A stretch of 64,000 nt of DNA from Bradyrhizobium sp. CCH5-F6. GTDB taxonomy: Bacteria; Pseudomonadota; Alphaproteobacteria; Rhizobiales; Xanthobacteraceae. The notes under the pieces are model-generated. The model did not search any database, had not been told where the DNA came from, and was given only the letters and a program-made list of their open reading frames with translations. Positions within the stretch are counted from its first letter, which is position 1. The number at the start of each line of letters is the position of its first letter. A program made the translations under genes and the position numbers. Below, piece after piece: positions 27,210 through 35,834 of the stretch. The stretch lies in contig NZ_LSIC01000014.1 in NCBI RefSeq assembly GCF_001556045.1, positions 1 through 64,000 on the forward strand. Reading direction: 5' to 3'.

Positions 27210-29171
27210 ATGGATCTTTTAGCTCAAGCCCGGATCAAGGGCGTTCAGTCCGAATTCATCGATGCCCTCGGAAAGCTCCGGGTCACCGATCCCGTGGCCC
27301 TCAAATCGATCCTCGATGCCCTGCCGGAGAAGCGGGTGTATCGCTTCGTCAGCGGGCCGGTCGTGGTGCGCGCGCTGGGGCATCCGCGCACGGAATTGGC
27401 GGCTATCGGCGCGCCGCCGCTGCAATGGACAATCCGCGGCAACGGCAATGTGATCGCCCAAGGCGAGACGCGCGAGCCCGTCATCGCCTGGCCCGCCGGC
27501 CTGCCGCTCGGATATCACCGCTTGACGCTGACCGATGCCGAAGGCGTGACGGAAGAGGTGCCGATGATCGTGGCGCCCGAACGGGCCTTCGGCGGCGATT
27601 TCGACCGCGGCTGGCTGCTCGCCGTCCAGCTCTACAGCGTCCGTTCGGACCGCAATTGGGGCATCGGCGACTTCACCGACCTCGCGGGGCTGGTCAGGCT
27701 TGCCAAGCAGCTCGGAGCTGACGGCGTCGGGCTCAATCCGCTGCATGTCCTGTTTGACGATCGCCCGGCCGATTGCAGCCCCTATTCGCCGAACAGCCGG
27801 CTGTTCCTCAACCCGCTCTATATCGACGTCGAGGCGATCCCGGAATTCTCGGCCGACCTCGTGCCCGACGCGGCCGCGACCGCCGCCCGTCTGCGCGAAG
27901 GTGATCGCGTCCCCTATGCCGACATGGCGGCATTGAAATGGCGCGGCCTTCGCGCCGCCTATGACAGCTTCGTGACGAGCGCGAGCGAGGCGCGCCGCAA
28001 GGCGTTTGACGCCTTCCGCGCCGCGCGCGCGCCGCTTTTGTCCCGTTTTGCCTGCTTCGAGGTGCTGCGCCATCGCTTCACCGCACCCTGGTGGGAATGG
28101 CCGTCGAAATGGCAGCAGCCGGATGAGGCGAAATGCGCCGAGCTGCGCAATGGCCCGGACAAGCGCGAGGTCGAATTCGTCGAGTTCGTGCAATGGACGG
28201 CCGATAGCCAGCTGCACGCCGCCAAGGAGCTCGCCAGCCGGCTCGGTATGCGGGTTGGATTGTATCTCGATGTTGCCGTCGGCGTGCAGTCCAACGGCTT
28301 CGATGCCTGGAACGAGCAGACGGCGATCTCCCGCCATCTCGCCGTCGGCGCGCCGCCCGACGTGCTCAACACCGTCGGCCAGGACTGGGGGCTCGCCGGG
28401 TTCAACGCCGGTGGGCTCGAAGCGCAGTCCTTCGTGCCGTTCGCGGACATGCTCGCGGCCTCGATGCGCCATGCAGGCGCCATCAGGCTCGATCATGTGC
28501 TCGGGCTGAAGCGGCTATATCTCGTGCCGCGCGGCTTCAAACCCGACAATGGCGCCTATGTGCAGATGCCGTTCGAGGCATTGCTGGCTGCGGTGGCGAG
28601 CGAGAGCGCCAGGCATAAATGCATCGTGATCGGTGAGGATCTCGGCACGGTGCCGGAAGGTTTCCGCGAGACGATGCAGGATTTCGGCATCTGGTCCTAT
28701 CTCGTGATGATGTTCGAGCGCGACGATGCCGGCCATTTCCGCCATATCGACCATTACCGGCCCAACGCGCTGGTCACGCTGAACACGCATGATCTGTCGA
28801 CCTATGCCGGCTGGCGCTCCTTCAGCGATCTCAAGATGAAGCGCTCGCTCGGGCTCGATCCCGGCGAGAACGACCAGGCGCGCTGGGACGCGCTCGGCAG
28901 GCTCGACGAGATCCTGCGCCAGAACGGCATCAAGGGGAACGACCTCTATTCGGTGCTCGCCTTCCTGTCGCGCACGCCGTCGCGGTTGCTCGCGGTGTCG
29001 CTGGAGGATCTGCTGGGCGTGATCGACCAGCCCAACATTCCCGGCACGATCGATGAGCACCCGAACTGGCGCCAGCGTCTGCCTGTCGCGCTCGACAAGA
29101 TCGCGTCCAAGGTCGATCTCGCGGCTTTGAAGGCCGCGACGCGGGAACGTTCATTGCCCGGCGGGAATTGA
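27210..29171 (+). CDS. malQ: 4-alpha-glucanotransferase MalQ (amylomaltase)
   Basis: MalQ shuffles alpha-1,4 glucan segments between maltodextrins. This GH77 protein of 653 residues has an N-terminal extension (1-140), then the catalytic barrel starting at WLLAVQLYSVRSDRNWGIGDF. It carries SPYSPNSRLFLNPLYID, nucleophile region AIRLDHVLGLKRLY, acid region IVIGEDLGTVPEGF and LNTHDLSTYAGW, all intact. The ATG at 27210 opens a two-gene unit with the GH15 gene and diverges from the glucan operon. It probably recycles short maltodextrins from debranching. Confidence 0.95.
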   Translation: MDLLAQARIKGVQSEFIDALGKLRVTDPVALKSILDALPEKRVYRFVSGPVVVRALGHPRTELAAIGAPPLQWTIRGNGNVIAQGETREPVIAWPAGLPLGYHRLTLTDAEGVTEEVPMIVAPERAFGGDFDRGWLLAVQLYSVRSDRNWGIGDFTDLAGLVRLAKQLGADGVGLNPLHVLFDDRPADCSPYSPNSRLFLNPLYIDVEAIPEFSADLVPDAAATAARLREGDRVPYADMAALKWRGLRAAYDSFVTSASEARRKAFDAFRAARAPLLSRFACFEVLRHRFTAPWWEWPSKWQQPDEAKCAELRNGPDKREVEFVEFVQWTADSQLHAAKELASRLGMRVGLYLDVAVGVQSNGFDAWNEQTAISRHLAVGAPPDVLNTVGQDWGLAGFNAGGLEAQSFVPFADMLAASMRHAGAIRLDHVLGLKRLYLVPRGFKPDNGAYVQMPFEALLAAVASESARHKCIVIGEDLGTVPEGFRETMQDFGIWSYLVMMFERDDAGHFRHIDHYRPNALVTLNTHDLSTYAGWRSFSDLKMKRSLGLDPGENDQARWDALGRLDEILRQNGIKGNDLYSVLAFLSRTPSRLLAVSLEDLLGVIDQPNIPGTIDEHPNWRQRLPVALDKIASKVDLAALKAATRERSLPGGN

Positions 29172-29201
29172 ACGGCCGGGGACTTCGAGGCTCGCACGAC
29201 A

Positions 29202-31001
29202 TTGTCCCAGAGGATCGAGGACTACGCGCTGATCGGCGATTGCGAGACCGCGGCGCTGGTCGGGCGCAACGGCTCGATCGACTGGCTGTGCTGGCCTGCC
29301 TTCGATTCCGACGCCTGCTTCGCCGCTATCCTCGGCACGGACAAGAATGGACGCTGGCTGATCGCGCCGAGCGAGGCTGCGACCCGCATCTCGCGGCGCT
29401 ATCTCGGCAATACCCTCATTCTCGAAACGCGGTTTGAGACGAAGAGCGGCACCGTCGCACTGATCGACTTCATGCCGCCGCGCGGCAAGGCGTCCGACAT
29501 CGTGCGGCTGGTCCGCGGCGTCAGCGGCACCGTGAAGATGCGGATGGAACTCGTCATCCGCTTCGGCTTCGGCGCCGACATTCCCTGGGTGCGGCGGATG
29601 GATCATGCGCTGCTGGCAATCTGCGGCCAGGACATGACGGTGCTGCGAACACCCGTCGCGACCCACGGCGAGGATCTGACGACGATCGCCGAATTCGAGA
29701 TCGGGGCGGACGAGACCGTGCCTTTCGTGCTGACCTACGGCCCCTCGCATCTGAAGCCGCCCGCGCCGATCGATCCGGAGGTCGCTCTCCAGGAGACCGA
29801 GAAATTCTGGCAGGACTGGTGCGGCCGCTGCACCCGCGACGGCGACTATCAGAACCTCGTCTTGCGCTCGCTGATCACGCTCAAGGCGCTGACCTTTGCG
29901 CCGACCGGCGGCATCGTCGCGGCACCGACCACCTCATTGCCGGAAAAGCTCGGGGGCAGCAGGAACTGGGACTACCGCTTCTGCTGGTTGCGCGACGCCA
30001 CCTTCACGCTGCTGGCGCTGATGAATTCGGGCTACACCGAGGAAGCCTCGGCCTGGCACAACTGGCTGCTGCGCGCAGCCGCCGGTTCGCCGGCGAACAT
30101 GCAGATCATGTACGGCATCTGGGGACAGCGGCGGCTGCTCGAATGGGAGGCGGGCTGGCTCGGCGGCTACGAGGGCGCCCAGCCCGTGCGCGTCGGCAAC
30201 GCCGCGCATGCCCAGCTCCAGCTCGATGTCTATGGCGAACTGATCGACGCCTTCCACCAGTCGCGCATGGCCAAGCTCAAGCTCGACGAGCAGACCTGGG
30301 CGCTGGAATGCGCCGTGCTCAACCATCTGGCCGAGGTCTGGGACCGGCCGGATCACGGTATCTGGGAGCGGCGCGGACAGCCGAAGCATTACGTCTTCTC
30401 CAAGGTGATGACCTGGGTCGCCTTCGATCGCGGCATCAAGAGCGCCGAGACCTTCGGCTTCAAGGCGCCGCTCCTGCACTGGCGCACCTTGCGCGATGCC
30501 ATTCATCGCGACGTCTGCAACAAGGGCTTCGACGCGGAGGAAAACGCCTTCGTCGAATCCTACGGCTCGAAGCTGCTCGATGCCAGCGTCCTGCTGCTGC
30601 CAGCCGTCGGTTTCCTGCCGGCGTCCGATCCGCGCATCCGCGGCACCATCGCGGCCGTCGAGAAATGTCTGATCCGAGACGGCTTCGTCCTGCGGCACGA
30701 TCCGCGCGAGCTGCCAGCGGACCAGCCGCCGCTGGAAGGCGCCTTCCTGGCCTGTAGCCTGTGGCTCGCCGACGCCTATGTGCTGTCAGGCGATCTCGAC
30801 AAGGCGCAACGCCTGTTCGATCGCGTCGTGAGCATTGCCAACGACGTCGGGCTGCTGGCGGAGGAATACGATTCCATGGCGCGGCGCCAGACCGGAAATT
30901 TTCCGCAGGCGCTGACCCACATCGCCTTGATCAACACCGCGCATAATCTTTCGGCGGCCAGGCAGGGCAGCGAGAAGCCGGCGATGCAGCGATCGAAGTA
31001 G
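29202..31001 (+). CDS. glycoside hydrolase family 15 protein (glucoamylase/trehalase-like)
   Basis: GH15 enzymes release glucose from glucans or trehalose by inversion. The protein has 599 residues and opens IEDYALIGDCETAALVGRNGSIDWLCWPAFDSDACF, the usual start of this bacterial subfamily. It continues with RNWDYRFCWLRDATFTLLAL, IMYGIWGQRRLLEWE and the C-terminal EEYDSMARRQTGNFPQALTHIALINTA, which holds the catalytic-base-type Glu. I take TTG at 29202 as the start because no in-frame ATG or GTG lies closer to the homology. It follows malQ by 30 bases. Starch-type or trehalose substrate cannot be told from sequence. Confidence 0.88.
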   Translation: MSQRIEDYALIGDCETAALVGRNGSIDWLCWPAFDSDACFAAILGTDKNGRWLIAPSEAATRISRRYLGNTLILETRFETKSGTVALIDFMPPRGKASDIVRLVRGVSGTVKMRMELVIRFGFGADIPWVRRMDHALLAICGQDMTVLRTPVATHGEDLTTIAEFEIGADETVPFVLTYGPSHLKPPAPIDPEVALQETEKFWQDWCGRCTRDGDYQNLVLRSLITLKALTFAPTGGIVAAPTTSLPEKLGGSRNWDYRFCWLRDATFTLLALMNSGYTEEASAWHNWLLRAAAGSPANMQIMYGIWGQRRLLEWEAGWLGGYEGAQPVRVGNAAHAQLQLDVYGELIDAFHQSRMAKLKLDEQTWALECAVLNHLAEVWDRPDHGIWERRGQPKHYVFSKVMTWVAFDRGIKSAETFGFKAPLLHWRTLRDAIHRDVCNKGFDAEENAFVESYGSKLLDASVLLLPAVGFLPASDPRIRGTIAAVEKCLIRDGFVLRHDPRELPADQPPLEGAFLACSLWLADAYVLSGDLDKAQRLFDRVVSIANDVGLLAEEYDSMARRQTGNFPQALTHIALINTAHNLSAARQGSEKPAMQRSK

Positions 31002-31021
31002 ATCGGCGCGGCAGAGGCTTC

Positions 31022-31050
31022 TTCACCTCTCCCCGCTGGGGAGAGGTGAA
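31022..31050. terminator. perfect 13-bp stem-loop between convergent genes
   Basis: TTCACCTCTCCCC (31022-31034) and GGGGAGAGGTGAA (31038-31050) pair perfectly around a GCT loop. It lies between the GH15 gene (+) and the HAD gene (-), where a bidirectional terminator is expected. There is no T-run, and similar CTCTCCCC palindromes are dispersed in Bradyrhizobium, so it may be a repeat serving as terminator. Confidence 0.55.
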
Positions 31051-31084
31051 CAGCGAGCGTTCCGCTCGGACTGGCGACAAAGCT

Positions 31085-31897
31085 CTAGCCAATCCCGTTC
31101 CGCTTCAAGATCATCTCCATCGCTTCCGCAAAACCGTCCTGCTCGTTGCTCGCGGTTACGTGGGTGGCCTGGTCCTTGACGTTGTCGGCGGCGTTGCCCA
31201 TGGCGATCGAGGTGCCGCTGACGCGGAACATGGCAAGGTCGTTCTGCATGTCGCCGATGGTGGCGACGGCGTCGGTCGAGATGCCGAGGCGTTTCGCCAT
31301 GGCCTGCACGAAAGTGCCCTTGTTGACGTTGGGCGGGGTGATGTCGAGATAATAGGTCTGCGAGCGCACCGCGGTGGCCTCGCTGCCGAGCGCATCTTGC
31401 ATCGCCTTTTCGCAAGCCGCGAGCCCGGCGGCATCGGCACTGGCGCCGACGATCTTGCAGGCGCTCGAAAGGTAGGGTGAAAAATCGGACACGATGGTGG
31501 GGTCGGCGCGGATCGTGTGCTGCTCGTGGGCGACGTAGCTGCCGCTGGGATTGTCGATCAGCCATTCGTCGGTGGTGAACAGCCAGATGTCGGCGCCGAA
31601 TTCACGGAGAATCTGCAAGGACCGCTCGGCCGCGCTCGCGGGAATCAGGTGCTGCTCGACCGGCCTCATCTCGGGATCGACGATCGAGGAGCCGTTGAAC
31701 GGGCCGACCGGCAGCCACAACGCCAGCGGCTCGATCAGGAGACGCATGCCGATCGCGGGGCGGCTGGAAGTGATGGTGAAGCCGATGCCGGCCTGGTGCA
31801 GCCGCTGCACCGCGCTCCTCGCGCGCTCGGTCAGCGTCTTGTCCTTGGTCAGCAGTGTGCCGTCGACATCGGACACCACGAGTGAGATTTGCGTCAT
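31085..31897 (-). CDS. Cof-type HAD-superfamily phosphatase
   Basis: This is a HAD hydrolase of the Cof (IIB cap) type, probably a sugar-phosphate phosphatase. The 270 residues carry motif I VVSDVDGTLL near the N-terminus, motif II ITSSRP, a C2B cap in the middle, the conserved Lys in VNKGTFVQAM, and motif IV TIGDMQNDLAMF. The internal ATG at 31897 (MTQISLVV) is chosen because the homology starts immediately after it. It follows gntK by 119 bases containing a dispersed repeat, so it may have its own promoter. The natural substrate cannot be inferred. Confidence 0.9.
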   Translation of the reverse strand: MTQISLVVSDVDGTLLTKDKTLTERARSAVQRLHQAGIGFTITSSRPAIGMRLLIEPLALWLPVGPFNGSSIVDPEMRPVEQHLIPASAAERSLQILREFGADIWLFTTDEWLIDNPSGSYVAHEQHTIRADPTIVSDFSPYLSSACKIVGASADAAGLAACEKAMQDALGSEATAVRSQTYYLDITPPNVNKGTFVQAMAKRLGISTDAVATIGDMQNDLAMFRVSGTSIAMGNAADNVKDQATHVTASNEQDGFAEAMEMILKRNGIG

Positions 31898-31919
31898 GGC
31901 AGAACCTGAACTTTCCAAA

Positions 31920-32014
31920 AGTACGATCCAGAAAAGCGTGGAGCGTTTCCCGAAAAGACCATGCTAAGACAAGAGAGCTAAAGTGCGATGACGGTTCATC
32001 CAAATCTCATCGCG
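31920..32014. repeat. dispersed Rhizobiales-type intergenic element
   Basis: The segment holds the GATCCAGAAAAGCGTGGAGC...TTTCCCGAAAAGACCATGC module often found between Rhizobiales genes, then an inverted repeat GCGATGA (31985-31991) / TCATCGC (32007-32013). It occupies the gntK-HAD gap. Recognition is from general familiarity with this motif; no other full copy lies in the window. Confidence 0.5.
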
Positions 32015-32016
32015 CT

Positions 32017-32547
32017 CTAGCGTTTCGTGCCGCCCAGCTTCAATTGCCTCACCACGCCGTCCACGATCGCTTCGACCGATTCGTCGATCGAGACGGTGAC
32101 GACGTGCTCGCTCGCCTCGGGCGGCTCCAGCGTGTTGAATTGGCTCGCCAGCAGCTCGGGCGGCATGAAGTGCCCCTTGCGATGGGCCAGCCGTTCGGCG
32201 ATCAGCTCCTTCGTGCCCTTAAGGAAGACGAAGCGGACGTCGTCGCGACCGCGCAGCAGCACGTCACGATAGGCGTGCTTCAGCGCCGAGCAGGCGATGA
32301 TGACGTGCTCGCCGCGCCCGCACACGCGCGCGATCTCGTCGGCGATCGCATTGAGCCAGGGCCGGCGGTCTTCGTCGGTGAGCGGATGGCCGGCCCGCAT
32401 CTTCTCGACGTTGCTGGCGGGATGAAAGCTGTCGCCGTCCTCGAAGCGCCAGCCGAGCCGCTCTCCGAGCGCCTTCGCAACCGTGCTCTTGCCCGAACCC
32501 GACACGCCCATCACGATCAATGCACAAGGTGCTTCAGCGCGGCCCAC
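32017..32547 (-). CDS. gntK: gluconokinase GntK
   Basis: Gluconokinase phosphorylates gluconate to 6-phosphogluconate, feeding Gnd. The 176-residue protein has Walker A MGVSGSGKST, then GWRFEDGDSFHPASNVEKM, PLTDEDRRPWL, CSALKHAYRD and the lid FVFLKGTKELI and GHFMPPELLASQF, the classical GntK order. I choose GTG at 32547 because GGAGG lies 6 bases upstream and it gives the usual family length. It overlaps the pgl stop by 14 bases. It sits in a hexose-phosphate/pentose-phosphate operon. Confidence 0.94.
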   Translation of the reverse strand: MGRAEAPCALIVMGVSGSGKSTVAKALGERLGWRFEDGDSFHPASNVEKMRAGHPLTDEDRRPWLNAIADEIARVCGRGEHVIIACSALKHAYRDVLLRGRDDVRFVFLKGTKELIAERLAHRKGHFMPPELLASQFNTLEPPEASEHVVTVSIDESVEAIVDGVVRQLKLGGTKR

Positions 32548-33286
32548 GAATGTCCTCCGGAAGCGCGGCCTGGTCGACCAGCCAGACGGTCTCGCCATTC
32601 GAGCGCGCGCGCAAGGCCGGCAGATTCTCGCCATTGAAGAGGCGCGTCAAGATCGGCCGCTTGTCGTGCCCGGCAATCTCGAACAGCATCTCGCGGCAGG
32701 AGGCCAGAACGGGCAGGGTGAGCGAGACTCGCGGCACGAACGGCGCGACATTGGCCTTGGCGACGCCGGCGACCCAGCGTCGGGTCTCCTCGATCTCGGG
32801 ATAACCGGGAAAGAGCGAGGCGGTGTGGCCGTCCGGTCCGGCGCCCATCAGGACGAGGTCGAACAGCGGGCGGCCCGGATCGAGCCGGTCTGCGCCATAG
32901 AAGGCCTGCAGCTCGCGTGCATAGGCTTCAGCGCCGGCATCGGGATTCTCGGCCGTGGTCGGAATCGGATGGATATGGCCGGCTGGCGCGTTGCGGTCGA
33001 GAAACGCGGCGCGCGCGAGCGCCATGTTGTTGAGGGGATCGCTCTCGGGCACGAAGCGCTCGTCGCCGATGAACCAGTGCACGCGGTCCCACGGGATCCG
33101 GCCGCGCCAGGCTTCGCTGCCGAGCAACTGATAGAGCCTCTTCGGGCTGGAGCCGCCGGTGAGGCAGATCGCGATGCGCCCGGCGTTGGCGGCGATCCGC
33201 GCCATCACCCGTTCGGCCGCCGCTTGCGCCAGGGCTTCGGCATCGGCCGCGACGATCAGCTTCGGCTGGTCTGCCGCGGCCGTCAC
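32534..33286 (-). CDS. pgl: 6-phosphogluconolactonase
   Basis: Pgl hydrolyses 6-phosphoglucono-lactone produced by Zwf. The 250 residues of the SugarP isomerase-like fold carry ICLTGGSSPKRLYQLL, VHWFIGDERFVPESDPLNN, the conserved FDLVLMGAGPDGHTASLFPG and RVSLTLPVL. The GTG start overlaps the zwf stop as GTGA (33283-33286). The stop overlaps gntK. Domain and length are standard for the bacterial NagB-like type. Confidence 0.95.
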   Translation of the reverse strand: MTAAADQPKLIVAADAEALAQAAAERVMARIAANAGRIAICLTGGSSPKRLYQLLGSEAWRGRIPWDRVHWFIGDERFVPESDPLNNMALARAAFLDRNAPAGHIHPIPTTAENPDAGAEAYARELQAFYGADRLDPGRPLFDLVLMGAGPDGHTASLFPGYPEIEETRRWVAGVAKANVAPFVPRVSLTLPVLASCREMLFEIAGHDKRPILTRLFNGENLPALRARSNGETVWLVDQAALPEDIRGPR

Positions 33287-34794
33287 GAGAACTTCCGCCA
33301 GCTTCGTCCGTCGCGCCGGAGCAGCTCGTCGGCGCAGGCGGGGCCGTCGCTGCCGGCCTCATAGGTTTCGATGCCGTTGGTTCCCGCGCTTGACCAGGCG
33401 TCCAGGAACGGCTGCACGGCCTGCCATCCGGCCTCGATGCCGTCGGCGCGCTGGAACAGGATGTTGTCGCCGATCATGCAGTCGTAGATCAGCGTCTCGT
33501 AGCCGGTCGAGGGATCGACGCGGAAATAGTCGCCGTAGCGGAACTTCATCTCGACGCCGTCGATGGTGATGCTCGGCCCCGGAATCTTGGCGTTGAACTG
33601 CAGCTCGATGGTCTCGGTCGGCGCGATGCCGATGGTCAGGAAATTTTGCGAGAGGCGGTCGATGTCCGTGCCTGAAAACATCGACAGCGGCGCCTGCTTG
33701 AACTTGATCGCGACTTCAGTCCGTTTGTGCCCGAGTGCCTTGCCGGTGCGCAGGTAAAAGGGCACGCCGGCCCAGCGCCAATTGTCGATCATCAGCTTCA
33801 GCGCGACGAAAGTTTCGGTGGTGCTGTCGGGCTTGACGTCCTCGGTCTTGCGATAGTCCGGGAGGTCGTCGTCGCCGATGCGCCCCGCCAGATACTGCGC
33901 GCGCACCGAATTCTTCAGCGCCTCTTCCCGGCTCGGCTGCTGGATCGAGTTGAGGACGTCGGCCTTCTCGGAGCGCACCGAATGCGCGTCGAACCGGGCC
34001 GGCGGCTCCATCGCCACGAGCGACATCAGCTGGAACAGATGATTCGGCACCATGTCGCGCAGCGCCCCGGTGGCATCATAGAAGCCGCCGCGATGGCCGA
34101 CGCCGAGCCTCTCCTCCACGGTGATCTGGATGTGGTCGATGTGGTTGCGATTCCAGATCGGCTCGAACATGCCGTTGGCAAAGCGCAGCACCAGGATATT
34201 CTGCACCGTCTCCTTGCCGAGATAATGATCGATCCGGTAGATCTGGTGCTCCTCCATGATCTTCAACAGCTCGGCGTTGAGCGCGCGGGCCGAGTCGAGA
34301 TCGGTGCCGAACGGCTTCTCGATCACCAGCCGCCGCCAGGCGCCGTTCTCCTTCATCATGCCGGTGCGGCCGAGCTCGCGCGCCGTCGGCGCGAATGCGG
34401 CCGGCGGTGTCGCCAGGTAGAACAGGCGATTGCCGCCGGTGCCTTGCGCGCATTCCAGCGAATCCAGATGCTCGCGCAAGCGATCGAACGAAGGCGGATC
34501 CTTTGCGTCGGCCTCGACGAAGGTCACGCATTCCAGCAGCTTCCTGGCGATGTCGTCGTCCACGGGCCGGGTCGCGAACTGGCGCAGGCCCTTCATCAGG
34601 CTGTCGCGCAGCTCGTCGTCGGATTGGCCCTTGCGCGCTACGCCGACCACACAGAATTTTTCCGGTAACAGATGCTCGGCGGCAAGATTGTAGAGCGATG
34701 GCATCACCAGTCGGTGGGTGAGGTCGCCGGTCACGCCAAAGATGACGAAGGCGCAATTTTCCGGCTTGCGCTTTGGCTGCGGGTCTTTTGTCAC
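33283..34794 (-). CDS. zwf: glucose-6-phosphate 1-dehydrogenase
   Basis: Zwf oxidises glucose-6-phosphate to the lactone and makes NADPH, opening the oxidative pentose phosphate and Entner-Doudoroff routes. The 503 residues carry the dinucleotide motif FGVTGDLTHR near the N-terminus, substrate site YRIDHYLGKETVQN with its catalytic histidines further on, and the EKPFG loop. The GTG at 34794 (VTKDPQP) is preferred to the longer frame because the family usually begins just before the Rossmann motif. It lies 28 bases after gnd and overlaps pgl by four. Confidence 0.95.
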   Translation of the reverse strand: MTKDPQPKRKPENCAFVIFGVTGDLTHRLVMPSLYNLAAEHLLPEKFCVVGVARKGQSDDELRDSLMKGLRQFATRPVDDDIARKLLECVTFVEADAKDPPSFDRLREHLDSLECAQGTGGNRLFYLATPPAAFAPTARELGRTGMMKENGAWRRLVIEKPFGTDLDSARALNAELLKIMEEHQIYRIDHYLGKETVQNILVLRFANGMFEPIWNRNHIDHIQITVEERLGVGHRGGFYDATGALRDMVPNHLFQLMSLVAMEPPARFDAHSVRSEKADVLNSIQQPSREEALKNSVRAQYLAGRIGDDDLPDYRKTEDVKPDSTTETFVALKLMIDNWRWAGVPFYLRTGKALGHKRTEVAIKFKQAPLSMFSGTDIDRLSQNFLTIGIAPTETIELQFNAKIPGPSITIDGVEMKFRYGDYFRVDPSTGYETLIYDCMIGDNILFQRADGIEAGWQAVQPFLDAWSSAGTNGIETYEAGSDGPACADELLRRDGRSWRKFS

Positions 34795-34822
34795 GAACGG
34801 TCGGCCTTCGCTTTGTTGACGC

Positions 34823-35827
34823 TCACTTGGGCTTCGCCGCGCCCGGCTGCTTCGGCTCCTTATGGCCGCCGAACCCTGCACGCATCGCGGAAAGGATTTT
34901 TTCGGCGAAGGTGTGTTCCTTGCGGGAACGGAAACGTGCGTAGAGCGCCGCGGTCAGAACTTCGGCCGGCACGGCCTCGTCGATCGCGGCATTCACGGTC
35001 CAGCGACCTTCGCCGGAATCTTCGACGAAGCCGGAATATTCCGACAGCTGCGGGCTGTCGGCGAGTGCGGCCGAGGTGAGGTCGAGCAACCAGGACGGAA
35101 TCACGCTGCCGCGCCGCCATACTTCGGCGATGTCGGCGAGGTCGAAATCGTAGCGGTGATCCGCCGGCAAGGCCTCGATGTTGGCATTCTTGAGAATGTC
35201 GAAACCTTCGGCATAGGCCTGCATCAGGCCGTATTCGATGCCGTTGTGGATCATCTTGACGAAGTGGCCGGCGCCGACCGGACCGGCATGGATGTAGCCC
35301 TGCTCGATCCGGGGATCGCGGCCCTCTCGTCCTTCGGTGCGCGGAATGTCGCCGGCGCCGGGCGCGAGCGCGGCGAAGATCGGATCGAGCCGGTCGACCA
35401 CCTGCTTCTCGCCGCCGATCATCATGCAATAGCCGCGGTCGAGCCCCCAGACTCCGCCGGAGGTGCCGACATCGACATAGTGGATGCCGCGCTCCTTCAG
35501 CGCCTTGCCGCGGCGGACGTCGTCCTGCCAGAACGTGTTGCCGCCGTCGATGATGACGTCGCCAGCCTGCATCACGCCGGCGATCGTCTCGATCGTGGTC
35601 TCGGTGATGTGCCCCGCTGGCAGCATCACCCAGGCCGTGCGTGGCCGCTCGAGCTTGGAGATGAACTCTTCGAGCGTTGCCGAGCCGACCGCGCCATCGG
35701 CGGTGAGGCCTGCGACGGCCTTGGCGTCCTTGTCGTAGACCACGGTCGAATGGCCGTGGCGCATCAGGCGGCGAACGATGTTGCCGCCCATCCGGCCGAG
35801 GCCGATCATGCCGAGTTGCATGTGCAT
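34823..35827 (-). CDS. gnd: 6-phosphogluconate dehydrogenase, decarboxylating (short form)
   Basis: Gnd converts 6-phosphogluconate to ribulose-5-phosphate and CO2 with reduction of NAD(P)+. The 334 residues are the short GndA/YqeC-type form, not the 470-residue enteric enzyme. It shows Rossmann [30 protein letters not shown], the substrate loop GTSGGVWGL and the catalytic [13 protein letters not shown]. The ATG at 35827 follows AAGGGAAT; a second ATG two codons on is also possible. It lies 7 bases after tal-pgi. Confidence 0.95.
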   Translation of the reverse strand: MHMQLGMIGLGRMGGNIVRRLMRHGHSTVVYDKDAKAVAGLTADGAVGSATLEEFISKLERPRTAWVMLPAGHITETTIETIAGVMQAGDVIIDGGNTFWQDDVRRGKALKERGIHYVDVGTSGGVWGLDRGYCMMIGGEKQVVDRLDPIFAALAPGAGDIPRTEGREGRDPRIEQGYIHAGPVGAGHFVKMIHNGIEYGLMQAYAEGFDILKNANIEALPADHRYDFDLADIAEVWRRGSVIPSWLLDLTSAALADSPQLSEYSGFVEDSGEGRWTVNAAIDEAVPAEVLTAALYARFRSRKEHTFAEKILSAMRAGFGGHKEPKQPGAAKPK

Positions 35828-35834
35828 TATTCCC